Below, one piece after another: positions 1 through 10,498 of a DNA stretch of 40,004 bases. The position numbers and the translations under genes were made by a program. The stretch is from Gammaproteobacteria bacterium (GTDB lineage: Bacteria > Pseudomonadota > Gammaproteobacteria > Chromatiales > Chromatiaceae). The notes under the pieces are model-generated. The model did no database searches and was not told the origin of the DNA. It worked only from the letters and a program-made list of their open reading frames with translations. Position 1 is the stretch's first letter; the number at the start of each line of letters is the position of its first letter. The DNA lies in the NCBI GenBank assembly GCA_030065815.1, contig JASJCU010000018.1, positions 1-40,004 on the forward strand, written 5' to 3'.

Positions 1-255
1 GTGCGCGAGGCGGAAGCGGCGGCCGACCAGGCGACAGTTGCGGAACACCTCCTTGACCTGCTCCGGCCGCGCATCGGTGGCGACGTCGAAATCCTTCGGC
101 TCGCGCCCGAGCAGCAAGTCGCGCACGCCGCCGCCGACCAGGTGAGCCTGGAATCCGGCCGATTTCAGCCGGTAGAGCACCTTCAGCGCATTTGGCGAGA
201 TATTGGCGCGCGATATCGAATGCTGATCGCGGGGGATGACGACAGGATGGGAGAT
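1..255 (-). CDS. pcnB: Poly(A) polymerase I, N-terminal part (cut by the window edge)
   Basis: Adds poly(A) tails to RNA 3' ends and so promotes their decay. The 85 visible codons match the PcnB N terminus: an IPR..H.ISR..IS lead-in, then [12 protein letters not shown] (about residues 39-50), KDFDVATDA (about 54-62) with the two catalytic aspartates of the nucleotidyltransferase fold, and [13 protein letters not shown] at the edge. The reading frame is unusual. An in-frame TAG lies at 262-264 and no ATG, GTG or TTG follows until a GTG at 178-180, which is inside conserved sequence. The likely start is ATC at 253-255, with a GGTAGG element 5 bases upstream; a second ATC at 235-237 is possible. 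E. coli pcnB is known to use the rare start AUU, so a non-standard start fits the family. The CCA-adding enzyme is a less likely alternative because the IPR..H.ISR lead is typical of PcnB. Confidence 0.88.
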   Translation of the reverse strand, partial: MSHPVVIPRDQHSISRANISPNALKVLYRLKSAGFQAHLVGGGVRDLLLGREPKDFDVATDARPEQVKEVFRNCRLVGRRFRLAH

Positions 256-293
256 GGCGGCCTACCGGTGACGATATCGGGATGCGGACTGCC

Positions 294-299
294 ATGATA
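294..299 (-). promoter_or_regulatory. Possible -10 element of pcnB
   Basis: On the minus strand the hexamer TATCAT (5 of 6 to consensus) lies about 40 bases upstream of the proposed ATC start of pcnB. That would give a leader of roughly 30 bases. No -35 match is visible in the GC-rich sequence upstream, so this is tentative. Confidence 0.3.
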
Positions 300-553
300 C
301 ACGCACCGGCGGCGCGGCCGCAGCCACCGGCGGTGCACCGACATGCGAGGTCGCGACCTGTCCAACCATGCCGTCGCCGAGGTCGGCATCGACGTTGCCA
401 ACCGTGCATACCCGCGTGGCGACCCGGCGATCCCGAGCACGGATCGCGAGACTCCGACATCTGAACACCTTGCAATGGCGCACGCGGCAAATGGCGATCC
501 GCCCGGCCCCGCGCACGCCCGCGTCGGCCGCCGAGCGGGCCTGGCAAAGGCGC

Positions 554-559
554 TATAAT
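554..559 (+). promoter_or_regulatory. Perfect -10 hexamer of the valS promoter
   Basis: TATAAT on the plus strand lies 35 bases upstream of the valS ATG, in otherwise very GC-rich DNA. It would place the transcript start near 565 and give a leader of about 30 bases containing the AGCAGGA ribosome site. No good -35 hexamer is present at 16-18 bases spacing, so the call rests on the -10 match alone. Confidence 0.5.
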
Positions 560-594
560 CCGTGCCTTTCGCCACCGCAGACTGCAGCAGGACC

Positions 595-3432
<2,838 letters not shown>

Positions 3433-3747
3433 CGCGCACGGCACGGGGCGCGCGAAGGCACGACCGCGCAGCGGGCCGGCGGCGCGGCGATCCCTTGGCC
3501 TGTAGTCGTCACGCCACGCACCGGTGCCTGGGCGCCGCCGCAGCGCGGCACTGACGCTGTGTGCGCAGGGCCGGCCCGACCCCTGTCGACTGGCCTGCGA
3601 CGCCGCTCGCGGGGCCGGACGGGCGTGCCGATCGGCCGGTGGACCGGCCTACCGCGTCATCGCCACCGCAGCGGTGCCATGGCAACCGACATCACTGCAC
3701 GCGGCAGCTCAACGGTCCGCGTCGCCTCCGGCCGTCGTCGCGTCGCG
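3433..3747. other. Convergent intergenic region between valS and the Gln-rich gene
   Basis: About 315 bases separate the ends of two convergent genes. No credible gene is visible. Open frames on the plus strand are low-complexity translations of GC-rich DNA. A GGCCGG-TGGA-CCGGCC hairpin at 3634-3649 could help end transcription, but it has no T-run on either strand. Confidence 0.4.
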
Positions 3748-4248
3748 TCAACGCGACAGCGGCGGCCGCTGCAGCCTGAAGCGGTCGAGCTGCTGCTGTT
3801 GCTGCAGCTGGAACTGCCGCTGCAGATCGAGACCCTGCAGATGCGGCGGCACGGGCCCCGGTGGCAGGGTCCGGCCACGCAGGTTCAACTGCTGCAGCTG
3901 CTGCTGCTGTCGCTGCTGCAGTGCGCGTTGCGCGTCACGCTGCTGCCGACCGAGCTGGCGTTGCTCGCGTTGTCGGGTCAGGCGCTCGCTCGGTGTCAGG
4001 TAGCCCGGCAGCCGCTGGACGCGGTCGAGCTGCTGCGCGCTGGCCCGATTCGTCTGCTCCAGCTCGCTGACATTGCCCGGCGGCGTCACTGCGCCGAGCG
4101 GTGTCGCCAGCAGCACGCAGACGCAGGCCAATGCCGCGCGCCGGCGGCGCCGCGGCGACGCGCCGCCCGGATGCGCAGGGAATGGCCGGTTGGCGCGGCG
4201 GTCGGCGTTCAGGGGTCGGGTCGGCGGTCGTGCAGGCTGTCGCGTCAT
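3748..4248 (-). CDS. Exported glutamine-rich small protein, function unknown
   Basis: I do not recognise a family for this 166-residue protein. The ATG at 4246-4248 is preceded by AGGAG at 8 bases spacing. The N terminus is long and basic (residues 1-37 end in five arginines). It leads into a hydrophobic stretch, AALACVCVLLATPLGAV, so export or membrane anchoring is likely. The mature part is charged and glutamine-rich with no obvious globular core: LQQRQQQQLQQL near the middle and LQRQFQLQQQQQLDRF near the C terminus, with arginines spaced like an extended or coiled-coil segment. The plus strand under it is rich in CTG and CAG triplets, so the repeats could expand or contract by slippage. 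It lies downstream of rapA on the same strand, 359 bases away. That this is a real gene rests on the ribosome site and the signal-like segment. Confidence 0.6.
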   Translation of the reverse strand: MTRQPARPPTRPLNADRRANRPFPAHPGGASPRRRRRAALACVCVLLATPLGAVTPPGNVSELEQTNRASAQQLDRVQRLPGYLTPSERLTRQREQRQLGRQQRDAQRALQQRQQQQLQQLNLRGRTLPPGPVPPHLQGLDLQRQFQLQQQQQLDRFRLQRPPLSR

Positions 4249-4607
4249 CTGCAGTACTCCTGTTGTCTGCTGCGGCGATCTGCGCCGGTGTTCGGCGCGG
4301 TCGCGCGCCGCGGCAGCGCTACCGGGGCCGGCAACGCCGTGCGCTGCCGCCGGCGCCCGGCGAACCGGCTGGTGCCGACGCCAGTCGTGGCGGTCACGTC
4401 GCCGTTCGAGCACGCATGACGGCGAGCCGTTTCCGCCGTTGCGGACCGTCCGGCGTCGCGGTGCAACGGGCATGGGTATCGCACGCCGGGCACGGGTACT
4501 CGTCGAGGATAGCATGCGAATCGGGACGATCCACGGACACCGTCGCGCGGGCCACGCGGCCGCCGTCGACGTGCCGGCGCGGGCTGCGCGATTGCCGGGT
4601 CGATCGC
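4249..4607. other. Intergenic region between rapA and the Gln-rich gene
   Basis: These 359 bases lie between the rapA stop and the start of the glutamine-rich gene, both on the minus strand. The frame of the downstream gene stays open up to 4515, but that upstream part is Arg/Pro/Ala-rich and lacks a family signature, so I leave it out. A weak minus-strand -10-like TATCCT preceded by TGC lies near 4505-4515. I see nothing else that I can support. Confidence 0.4.
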
Positions 4608-7379
4608 TCAGCGCATCACGACCAGCCGCACGGCGTCCAGGCGCACACGGGTCGCCGCCAGGTGCGCCGTGAGCGCCGAGCGGCGCGCCTCCAGGTGTTC
4701 GATCTCGTCGTCACGGACATTCGGATTGACCACCGACAGTGCCCGCAGACGCTCGACCTCTGCCGTCAGCTCGCACTCCACGTCGGCCTGCGCCTCGGCG
4801 ACGACGCCGGCACCGGCCCGCTCGGCGAGGCGCGTCGCATGCGCCATCAACACCTTTACAGCTGCGCCCTGCGATCTGACCACGGTCTCGACAAGCTTGG
4901 CGTTGTGCGCGATACACAGGCCGGCCAGCGCGTCGTGGGCGATGCCGTCGGCGACGTCGTTGCCCTGGGCGTCGAGCAGGTAGCGCAGGCAGGTCGGCGG
5001 CAGGAAGCGCTGCATTTCCAGCCCGGCCGGCGCCAGGCACTCGACGACGAACAGCGCCTCGACCAGTACCGTGCCCGTCTTGTAGTCGGGATGGCTGCAC
5101 ACGGTGATCGCCGCCGACCCGAGCTCACCGCTGACAACGAAGTCGGTGCAACCGCGGACCATCGGATGCTCCCAGGTCAGGAACTGGCGGTCTTCGTGGG
5201 CCAGCGCGTCAGCGCGCTGAAACGTCACGGTCGTCGCCCCGGTCATCAGGCCGGGAAGGTGGTCGCTGAGCATGTGTGCGCCACGCCGCAGCACGACCGA
5301 ACGCCCCGGCCCGCTCTCGTGTTCGACGCCGAACGCGTCCCAGTAGCGACCCATGAAGTCGGGCAGCGCGACGGCGCCGTCGTCGGCGCGCAATCCGGCG
5401 ACCAACTCGGCGCCGCGCCCGGGGGAATGCGAGTGCATCTCGAGCAACCGGTCGCGTCCGCTCTCGAGCTCGGCGTTCAGGCGCGCCGTCAACGCGGCCG
5501 CGTCTGCGACCAGCGTAGCGGCCCGCGCGGGTTCGGACAGCGCGGCGTCCAGTGCATCGGCCAACGCCGAGTACACCGCGCTCGCCGCCGGGCAGACCGC
5601 CTCGAAGCTGCCGAGCCCGTCGCGATACCAGCGCAGCAGTACCTCGCTCGCGGCACCTTCGAGATAAGGCACGTGCAGTTCGATGGTGGCGCGCTGACCG
5701 ATGCGATCGAGGCGCCCGATGCGCTGCTCGAGCAGATCGGGCTCGCGTGGCAGGTCGAACAGCACGAGGTGGTGGGCGAACTGGAAGTTGCGGCCCTCAC
5801 TGCCGATCTCCGAGCAGACCAGCACCTGTGAACCCTCTTCGTCGTCGGCGAAAAACGCCGCGGCGCGGTCGCGGGCAACGATCTCCATGCGTTCGTGGAA
5901 CATCGCCGCATGGATCGCGCAGCGCTCGAGCAGGTAATCGCGCAGGCCGATCGCGGTATCGGCGCGCGCACAGATCACCAACACCTTGTCCGGTGCCAGG
6001 CCACGCAGCAGGTCGCGCAGCCAGGCGACCCGCGGGTCCTTGTCGAGCCATGAGCGCGGCGCGCGGCGCTCCGGCGTCGGATCGGCGACGTGCTTGCGGT
6101 AGGCGGCGGGCAGCGGCAACGGGTAGGTGTGCAGACGACGCTGCGGGAAGCCGCGGATCGCGTGCCGGGTGTTGCGGAACAGCACCCTGCCGGTGCCGTG
6201 ACGGTCGATCAGACGCGCGACGACGTCGTCGGCAGAGAGTCCGCTGACATCGCCCAGCAACTCGGCAAGCCGGCGTCGCTGGTCGGCATCCAGCGCTTCG
6301 CCATCGAGCAGGCACGACGCGATCCGCGCGACCGGCGCGTAGGCCGCCTCCTCGGCCGCGAAGGCGGCAAAGTCGTGGAAACGCTGCGGGTCGAGCAGGC
6401 GCAGGCGACCGAAATGCCCGACCCGGCCGAGCTGCTCGGGCGTCGCGGTCAGCAGCAGCACGCTCGGCGTCCGCCCGGCCAGCGCCTCGACCAGCTGGTA
6501 CGCGAGACTGCTCTCGTGCTCGTTCCATTCGAGGTGGTGGGCCTCGTCGACGATCAGCAGGTCCCAGTCGCCGGCGATGGCCGCACGTGCGATCTCGGCG
6601 TCGTCGGTCAACAGCGACAGGCTGCACAGCACGCGCTGCTCGGCATGAAACGGGTTGTCGGCATCGGCCGCGGCGAAACGCTCGGCGTCGAAAACCGCGA
6701 ATGCCAGGTTGAAGCGGCGCAGCATCTCGACCAACCACTGGTTGACCAGCGCATCCGGCAGCACGACGAGCACGCGCTGCACGCGCTCGGTCAGGATCAG
6801 GCGGTGCAGGATCAGGCCGGCCTCGATGGTCTTGCCGAGCCCGACCTCGTCGGCCAGCAGCACGCGCGGCGACGGACGCCCGGCGACTTCGGACGCGATG
6901 TACAGCTGGTGCGGGATCAGGTCGATGCGCGGTCCGCGCAGGCCGAAGACCGGCGAACGCCACTGCTGCGCGGCCTGGATCCAGGATTGGTAGCGCAGCG
7001 TGAACCAGACGTCCGGGTCGATGCGCCGTGCCAGCAGCTTGTCCTGCGGGCGGTTCAGGCGCAGGTGATCGCTGAGCAGCTGTTCGGCCAGCTCGACGTC
7101 GGCATCGTCGGTATCGCGACAGCGGTAGCGCAGCAGGCCGTCCCGGTCTGTGACGTCGACGACGACCAGATGACGGCCGTCACGGTCCTGTACCCGGTCG
7201 TCGGCGGCGAAGCGCACGCGGCTCAGCGGCGCATTGTGCGTCGCGTAGTTACGCGTCTGACCGCTGGCCGCGAACAACACCCGGACCTGGCGGGCGTCGA
7301 CGGACTCGACGATGCCGAGGCCCAGGTCGGGCTCGGCGTCGCTGATCCAGCGCTGTCCCGCTTTGAAGTCCTGCTGCAC
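4608..7379 (-). CDS. rapA: RNA polymerase-associated SWI2/SNF2 ATPase RapA
   Basis: RapA (HepA) binds RNA polymerase and uses ATP to help recycle it from stalled post-termination complexes. The 923-residue product is close to the usual length of about 970. An N-terminal Tudor-like region (about 1-105) begins AGQRW.SDAEPDLGLG. The SNF2 ATPase lobe has Walker A LADEVGLGKT at 175-184 and the Walker B box DEAHHL at 278-283. The second helicase lobe carries the motif VI sequence QRIGRLDRIGQ. A long C-terminal RapA-specific region follows. The start is GTG at 7377-7379; this matches the family N terminus, although only a weak GGGTGTG element precedes it. rapA is divergent from rdgC, 118 bases away. 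Confidence 0.96.
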   Translation of the reverse strand: MQQDFKAGQRWISDAEPDLGLGIVESVDARQVRVLFAASGQTRNYATHNAPLSRVRFAADDRVQDRDGRHLVVVDVTDRDGLLRYRCRDTDDADVELAEQLLSDHLRLNRPQDKLLARRIDPDVWFTLRYQSWIQAAQQWRSPVFGLRGPRIDLIPHQLYIASEVAGRPSPRVLLADEVGLGKTIEAGLILHRLILTERVQRVLVVLPDALVNQWLVEMLRRFNLAFAVFDAERFAAADADNPFHAEQRVLCSLSLLTDDAEIARAAIAGDWDLLIVDEAHHLEWNEHESSLAYQLVEALAGRTPSVLLLTATPEQLGRVGHFGRLRLLDPQRFHDFAAFAAEEAAYAPVARIASCLLDGEALDADQRRRLAELLGDVSGLSADDVVARLIDRHGTGRVLFRNTRHAIRGFPQRRLHTYPLPLPAAYRKHVADPTPERRAPRSWLDKDPRVAWLRDLLRGLAPDKVLVICARADTAIGLRDYLLERCAIHAAMFHERMEIVARDRAAAFFADDEEGSQVLVCSEIGSEGRNFQFAHHLVLFDLPREPDLLEQRIGRLDRIGQRATIELHVPYLEGAASEVLLRWYRDGLGSFEAVCPAASAVYSALADALDAALSEPARAATLVADAAALTARLNAELESGRDRLLEMHSHSPGRGAELVAGLRADDGAVALPDFMGRYWDAFGVEHESGPGRSVVLRRGAHMLSDHLPGLMTGATTVTFQRADALAHEDRQFLTWEHPMVRGCTDFVVSGELGSAAITVCSHPDYKTGTVLVEALFVVECLAPAGLEMQRFLPPTCLRYLLDAQGNDVADGIAHDALAGLCIAHNAKLVETVVRSQGAAVKVLMAHATRLAERAGAGVVAEAQADVECELTAEVERLRALSVVNPNVRDDEIEHLEARRSALTAHLAATRVRLDAVRLVVMR

Positions 7380-7431
7380 CGATCACACCCGATTCGACGA
7401 AAGCCGCGCATTGTACCGGCAAGGCGCTGGC

Positions 7432-7445
7432 GCCGCCCGGGCGGC
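7432..7445. repeat. 14-bp GC palindrome between rapA and rdgC
   Basis: GCCGCCCGGGCGGC is a perfect palindrome in the divergent rapA/rdgC intergenic region, just upstream of the possible rdgC -10 element. It could bind a dimeric regulator, but palindromes arise easily in DNA this GC-rich. Confidence 0.3.
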
Positions 7446-7450
7446 TCCGC

Positions 7451-7456
7451 GATAAT
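7451..7456 (+). promoter_or_regulatory. Possible -10 element of rdgC
   Basis: GATAAT matches the -10 consensus at 5 of 6 positions and lies 41 bases upstream of the rdgC ATG. The ribosome site GGAGGA (about 7484-7489) follows in the leader. No clear -35 hexamer is visible. Confidence 0.35.
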
Positions 7457-7497
7457 CGCCGCCCTTTCCGCATCCCGCCACCGGAGGATCCCGACGC

Positions 7498-8400
7498 ATG
7501 TGGTTTCGCAATCTGCAGCTGTATCGCCTGATCGAACCCTTTGCGCACAGCGCGGAATCACTGCATGAAACGCTCGGCGGGCGCGCGTTCAAGCCGTGCG
7601 CCGGCCTCGACACCCACAGCCTTGGCTGGGTACCGCCGGCCGGCCGCGAGGCCACCGAACGCGTGCATGCGAGCAACGGCCGGATCATGCTCTGCCTGCG
7701 GCGCGAGGACCGCATCCTGCCGGCATCGGTGGTCCGCGAACATGTCGACGACAAGGCCGAGGCCATCGCGACCGCCGAGTCGCGCCCGGTCGGCCGCGCG
7801 GAGCGACAGCGCCTGCGCGACGAGGTCATGACCGACCTGCTGCCGCGGGCGTTCACGCGCTCAAGTCACCAATTCGCCTACATCGACCCGGCCGCCGGCT
7901 GGATCGTCGTCGACAGCGCGACGCCGAACAAGGCCGAGGCACTGCTCGGCGTGCTGCGCGAGACCGTCGGCAGCCTGCGGGTCAAGCCGCTCGCCGTGAC
8001 CGCGGCGCCGTCGACTGTCATGACGCGCTGGCTCGAAGGTACGCCGGCCGCGGGTTTCGCGCTCGGCGACGAGTGCGAGCTGAAGGAACCGGTCGACAAC
8101 GGCGGCATCGTGCGCGGTCGCCGCATCGACCTGGCGAGCGCCGAGGTGCGATCGCATCTCGATGCCGGCATGCAGGTCGCCAAGCTCGCCGTCACCTGGC
8201 AGGAACGCATCGGCTGCCTGCTGTGCGACGACCTCGTCGTCCGCCGCCTGCGTTTCCTCGATCTGGTCATGCAGGAGGCCGCGGACGCGGCGGCCGACGA
8301 CGCGCTGGCGCGCTTCGACGCCGATTTCGCACTGATGGGCATGGAGCTGGCGCGCTTCATCCCGGACCTGGTCGCGGCCTTCGGCGGCATCGATGACTAG
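7498..8400 (+). CDS. rdgC: Recombination-associated protein RdgC
   Basis: RdgC is a ring-shaped, non-sequence-specific DNA-binding protein of the nucleoid. It limits RecA-promoted strand exchange and helps with replication restart. The 300-residue product aligns along its whole length with E. coli RdgC (303 aa): MWFRNLQLYRL at the N terminus, LGWVPP near residue 42, a central LLPRAFTR, and a C-terminal RFDADF.LM..ELA segment. The ATG at 7498 is preceded by GGAGGA at 8 bases spacing. The gene is divergent from rapA and convergent with tcdA, 48 bases apart. Confidence 0.96.
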   Translation: MWFRNLQLYRLIEPFAHSAESLHETLGGRAFKPCAGLDTHSLGWVPPAGREATERVHASNGRIMLCLRREDRILPASVVREHVDDKAEAIATAESRPVGRAERQRLRDEVMTDLLPRAFTRSSHQFAYIDPAAGWIVVDSATPNKAEALLGVLRETVGSLRVKPLAVTAAPSTVMTRWLEGTPAAGFALGDECELKEPVDNGGIVRGRRIDLASAEVRSHLDAGMQVAKLAVTWQERIGCLLCDDLVVRRLRFLDLVMQEAADAAADDALARFDADFALMGMELARFIPDLVAAFGGIDD

Positions 8401-8412
8401 CCTGCACGCGCC

Positions 8413-8438
8413 GACGACCCGTGGGCAGCACGGGCGTC
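8413..8438. terminator. Hairpin between the convergent rdgC and tcdA genes
   Basis: GACG-A-CCCGTG pairs with CACGGGCGTC across a 5-base loop, giving a 10-bp stem with a single bulged A. It lies 12 bases after the rdgC stop and 10 bases after the tcdA stop, and could act in both directions. No T-run follows on either strand, so it is not a textbook intrinsic terminator. Confidence 0.4.
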
Positions 8439-8448
8439 TGCAGCCGCT

Positions 8449-9207
8449 TCAGCGCTTGGCCGGCGGCGTCGCCAGGCGCTCGATCACGTAGCCGGCGGCC
8501 GCCAGGCCAAAGCTTGCCGTCACCGCCACCGATGCACCGTAACCCGCACAGTTCAGCGATCCCTCCGGTGACGCGTCGCAGCCTCCGGGTGACTCCTGGG
8601 GTTCATCGGACCAGACGCAGGGCACGCCGAAGCGACGCTGGGGATTGGTCGGGAAACCGTATTCCCGGCGCAGTATCCGGCGCGTACGCGCGAGCAGCGG
8701 GTCCTGCTCGGTGCGGCGCAGATCGCCGATCCTGATCCGCGTCGGGTCGCGCTGCCCACCGGCGGCGCCGACCGTGATCAGCGGCTGCCGGCGGCGTCGG
8801 CAGTGCGCGATCATCGCCGCCTTGACGCGGAAACTGTCGATGCAGTCGACCACCCATGCACAGTCGGCGGCGACGACGTCGGCGACGTTGTCACGGGTCA
8901 CGAACGCGTCCACAGCGATCACGTCACAGCGCGGGTTGATCTGCGCGACGCGCTCGCGCAGCACGTCGATCTTGGCGCGACCCAGCTCGGCATCGAGCGC
9001 CTGCAACTGCCGGTTCATGTTCGACTCAGCGACATGGTCCATGTCGATCAGGGTCAGGCGGCCCAGCGCGCTGCGTGCCAGCGCCTCGACCGCCCACGAA
9101 CCGACCCCGCCGACCCCGACGACGCAGACATGGGCGTCGTTCAGCGCGGCCAGCGCGTGCGCGCCGTACAGGCGGGCGATGCCGCCGAAACGCCGTTCGA
9201 AATCCAA
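8449..9207 (-). CDS. tcdA: tRNA threonylcarbamoyladenosine dehydratase
   Basis: TcdA (CsdL) is an E1-like enzyme that uses ATP to cyclise t6A37 of ANN-decoding tRNAs to ct6A. The 252-residue product begins MDFERRFGG.ARLYG, as the family does. It has the nucleotide-binding loop GVGGVGSW at 31-38, LIDMDHV near 53-59, NMNRQ at 63-67, D.IDS in the middle and a closing GYGASV.VTA.FG. The start is TTG at 9205-9207. Conserved sequence begins exactly there and a strong GGAGG lies 7 bases upstream; extending the open frame to 9459 would add non-conserved Arg/Ala-rich residues across the neighbouring promoter. It is divergent from mnmH, another anticodon-loop modifier, and the two probably share a promoter region. 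Confidence 0.95.
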   Translation of the reverse strand: MDFERRFGGIARLYGAHALAALNDAHVCVVGVGGVGSWAVEALARSALGRLTLIDMDHVAESNMNRQLQALDAELGRAKIDVLRERVAQINPRCDVIAVDAFVTRDNVADVVAADCAWVVDCIDSFRVKAAMIAHCRRRRQPLITVGAAGGQRDPTRIRIGDLRRTEQDPLLARTRRILRREYGFPTNPQRRFGVPCVWSDEPQESPGGCDASPEGSLNCAGYGASVAVTASFGLAAAGYVIERLATPPAKR

Positions 9208-9237
9208 ACCCGGCCCTCCAAAGCGTCGCGCCGAGGC

Positions 9238-9245
9238 GGTATAGT
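9238..9245. promoter_or_regulatory. Overlapping divergent -10 elements of tcdA and mnmH
   Basis: The sequence GGTATAGT reads as TATAGT on the plus strand (towards mnmH) and as TATACC on the minus strand (towards tcdA). It is the only AT-rich patch between the two divergent genes. It lies 31 bases from the tcdA start and 82 bases from the mnmH start. No good -35 hexamers are visible, so opposing transcription from this spot is inferred. Confidence 0.4.
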
Positions 9246-9326
9246 AGCGGTTCGGCGGTGCCGGGGCCGAGACCCGCCCGCCGCGGATACTCCTGCCGGA
9301 CCGCCAACGCGGCAGGCCTCGCGACG

Positions 9327-10460
9327 ATGAACACGCCAGCACCAGCCGAGCAAATCGAAGACTACCGCGACCTGTTCCTCCACGACGTGCCGCTGCTCGA
9401 CGTGCGCGCACCGGTCGAGTTCGCCGCGGGCGCCTTCCCGAGCGCGCGCAACCACCCACTGGTCGACGACGCCGAACGCCATCGCATCGGCATCGCGTAC
9501 AAGGACGCCGGCCAGCAACGCGCAGTCGCGCTCGGCGAGACGCTGGTCAGCGGCGCGCTCAAGGCCGAGCGCATCGCCACCTGGCGTGACTTCGTCGCGC
9601 GTCACCCCGGCGCGGTGCTGTACTGCTTCCGTGGCGGCATGCGCTCGCAGCTCAGCCAGCAGTGGCTGCACGACGAGGCCGGCCTCGACGTCCCGCGGGT
9701 GCGCGGCGGTTACAAGGCCATGCGACGCTTCCTGATCGACGAACTCGCCGCCAACGGCAGGCGCTGCAGGCCGGTCGTGATCGGTGGCCGCACCGGCGTC
9801 GGCAAGACGCGCCTGCTGCTGGGTTGTGATGCACGCATCGACCTCGAGGGCCTCGCCCACCATCGCGGCTCGGCTTTCGGCCACCATCCGCAACCGCAAC
9901 CGTCACAGATCGATTTCGAGAACGCGGCGTCGATCGCGCTGCTCAAGCACGTCGCGGCGGACAACCGCGCCTTCGTCGTCGAGGACGAGAGCCGCAACAT
10001 CGGCAGCCGCCACGTTCCGGTTCCGTTGTTCGACGCGATGCAGGCCGCACCGCTGGTGCTGCTCGAGGCCAGCGACGACGAGCGCGTCGAGATCACGTTG
10101 CAGGAGTACGTGCACGACGCGCTCGCCGAGTTCGTCGTTCACTATGGCGAAGAGGCCGGGCGCGAGCACTGGGCTGCGTATCTGCGCAACAGTCTCGACC
10201 GCATCCGCAAGCGCCTCGGCGGCGACCGCCATGCGCGCGCCCGGACCCTGCTCGACGACGCGCTCGACGCGCACGCGAGTCGTGGCGATACCGACGGGCA
10301 CCGCGCCTGGATCGCGTTTCTGTTGCGCGAATACTACGACGGCATGTACACGTACCAGTTGGAGAAGAAGGCGCAGCGTACGGTGTTTCGCGGCGCCGCC
10401 GACGGGGTCCGGGACTACCTCGCCGATCACTTCGGTATCGTCGCGGCGGGGACGGTGTAA
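9327..10460 (+). CDS. mnmH: tRNA 2-selenouridine synthase
   Basis: MnmH (SelU, YbbB) replaces the sulfur of s2U34 in the wobble position of certain tRNAs with selenium, via geranylation and selenophosphate. The 377-residue protein has the expected two parts. The N-terminal rhodanese domain begins FLHDVPLLDVRAPVEF and has the active cysteine C100 in YCFRGGMRS. A P-loop domain follows, with GGRTGVGKT at 153-161. Then come SAFG and FVVEDESRNIG segments typical of the family; usual length is about 360. The ATG at 9327 is the first start compatible with the family N terminus; the frame stays open further upstream but crosses the tcdA start. Its TAA overlaps an ATG (TAATG at 10458-10462) that opens a 12-codon ORF leading into the next gene. 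Function requires SelD elsewhere in the genome. Confidence 0.95.
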   Translation: MNTPAPAEQIEDYRDLFLHDVPLLDVRAPVEFAAGAFPSARNHPLVDDAERHRIGIAYKDAGQQRAVALGETLVSGALKAERIATWRDFVARHPGAVLYCFRGGMRSQLSQQWLHDEAGLDVPRVRGGYKAMRRFLIDELAANGRRCRPVVIGGRTGVGKTRLLLGCDARIDLEGLAHHRGSAFGHHPQPQPSQIDFENAASIALLKHVAADNRAFVVEDESRNIGSRHVPVPLFDAMQAAPLVLLEASDDERVEITLQEYVHDALAEFVVHYGEEAGREHWAAYLRNSLDRIRKRLGGDRHARARTLLDDALDAHASRGDTDGHRAWIAFLLREYYDGMYTYQLEKKAQRTVFRGAADGVRDYLADHFGIVAAGTV

Positions 10461-10498
10461 TGAAACACCGGCACATCGAACTGGGCCTGTCTCCGTGA
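10460..10498 (+). other. 12-codon mini-ORF linking mnmH to the protease gene
   Basis: An ATG overlapping the mnmH stop (TAATG) opens a 12-codon ORF, MKHRHIELGLSP. Its TGA at 10496-10498 overlaps the GTG that I take as the protease start (GTGA). A GGGA-type ribosome site lies upstream of the ATG. The arrangement suggests translational coupling from mnmH through the mini-ORF to the protease, rather than a functional peptide. Confidence 0.35.

Larger units (their letters stand above)
256..594. other. Divergent intergenic region between pcnB and valS
   Basis: About 340 bases of GC-rich sequence separate the divergent pcnB and valS genes. I see no convincing gene here. The open frames present are arginine-, proline- and alanine-rich, as expected from GC-rich noncoding DNA. 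It should hold the promoters of both genes; candidate -10 elements lie at 294-299 (minus) and 554-559 (plus). Confidence 0.5.

Noticed and set aside
4101-5831. 576-codon plus-strand open frame across the rapA 3' half
   Set aside because: It is antisense to rapA and starts in low-complexity sequence. No recognisable domain is present.
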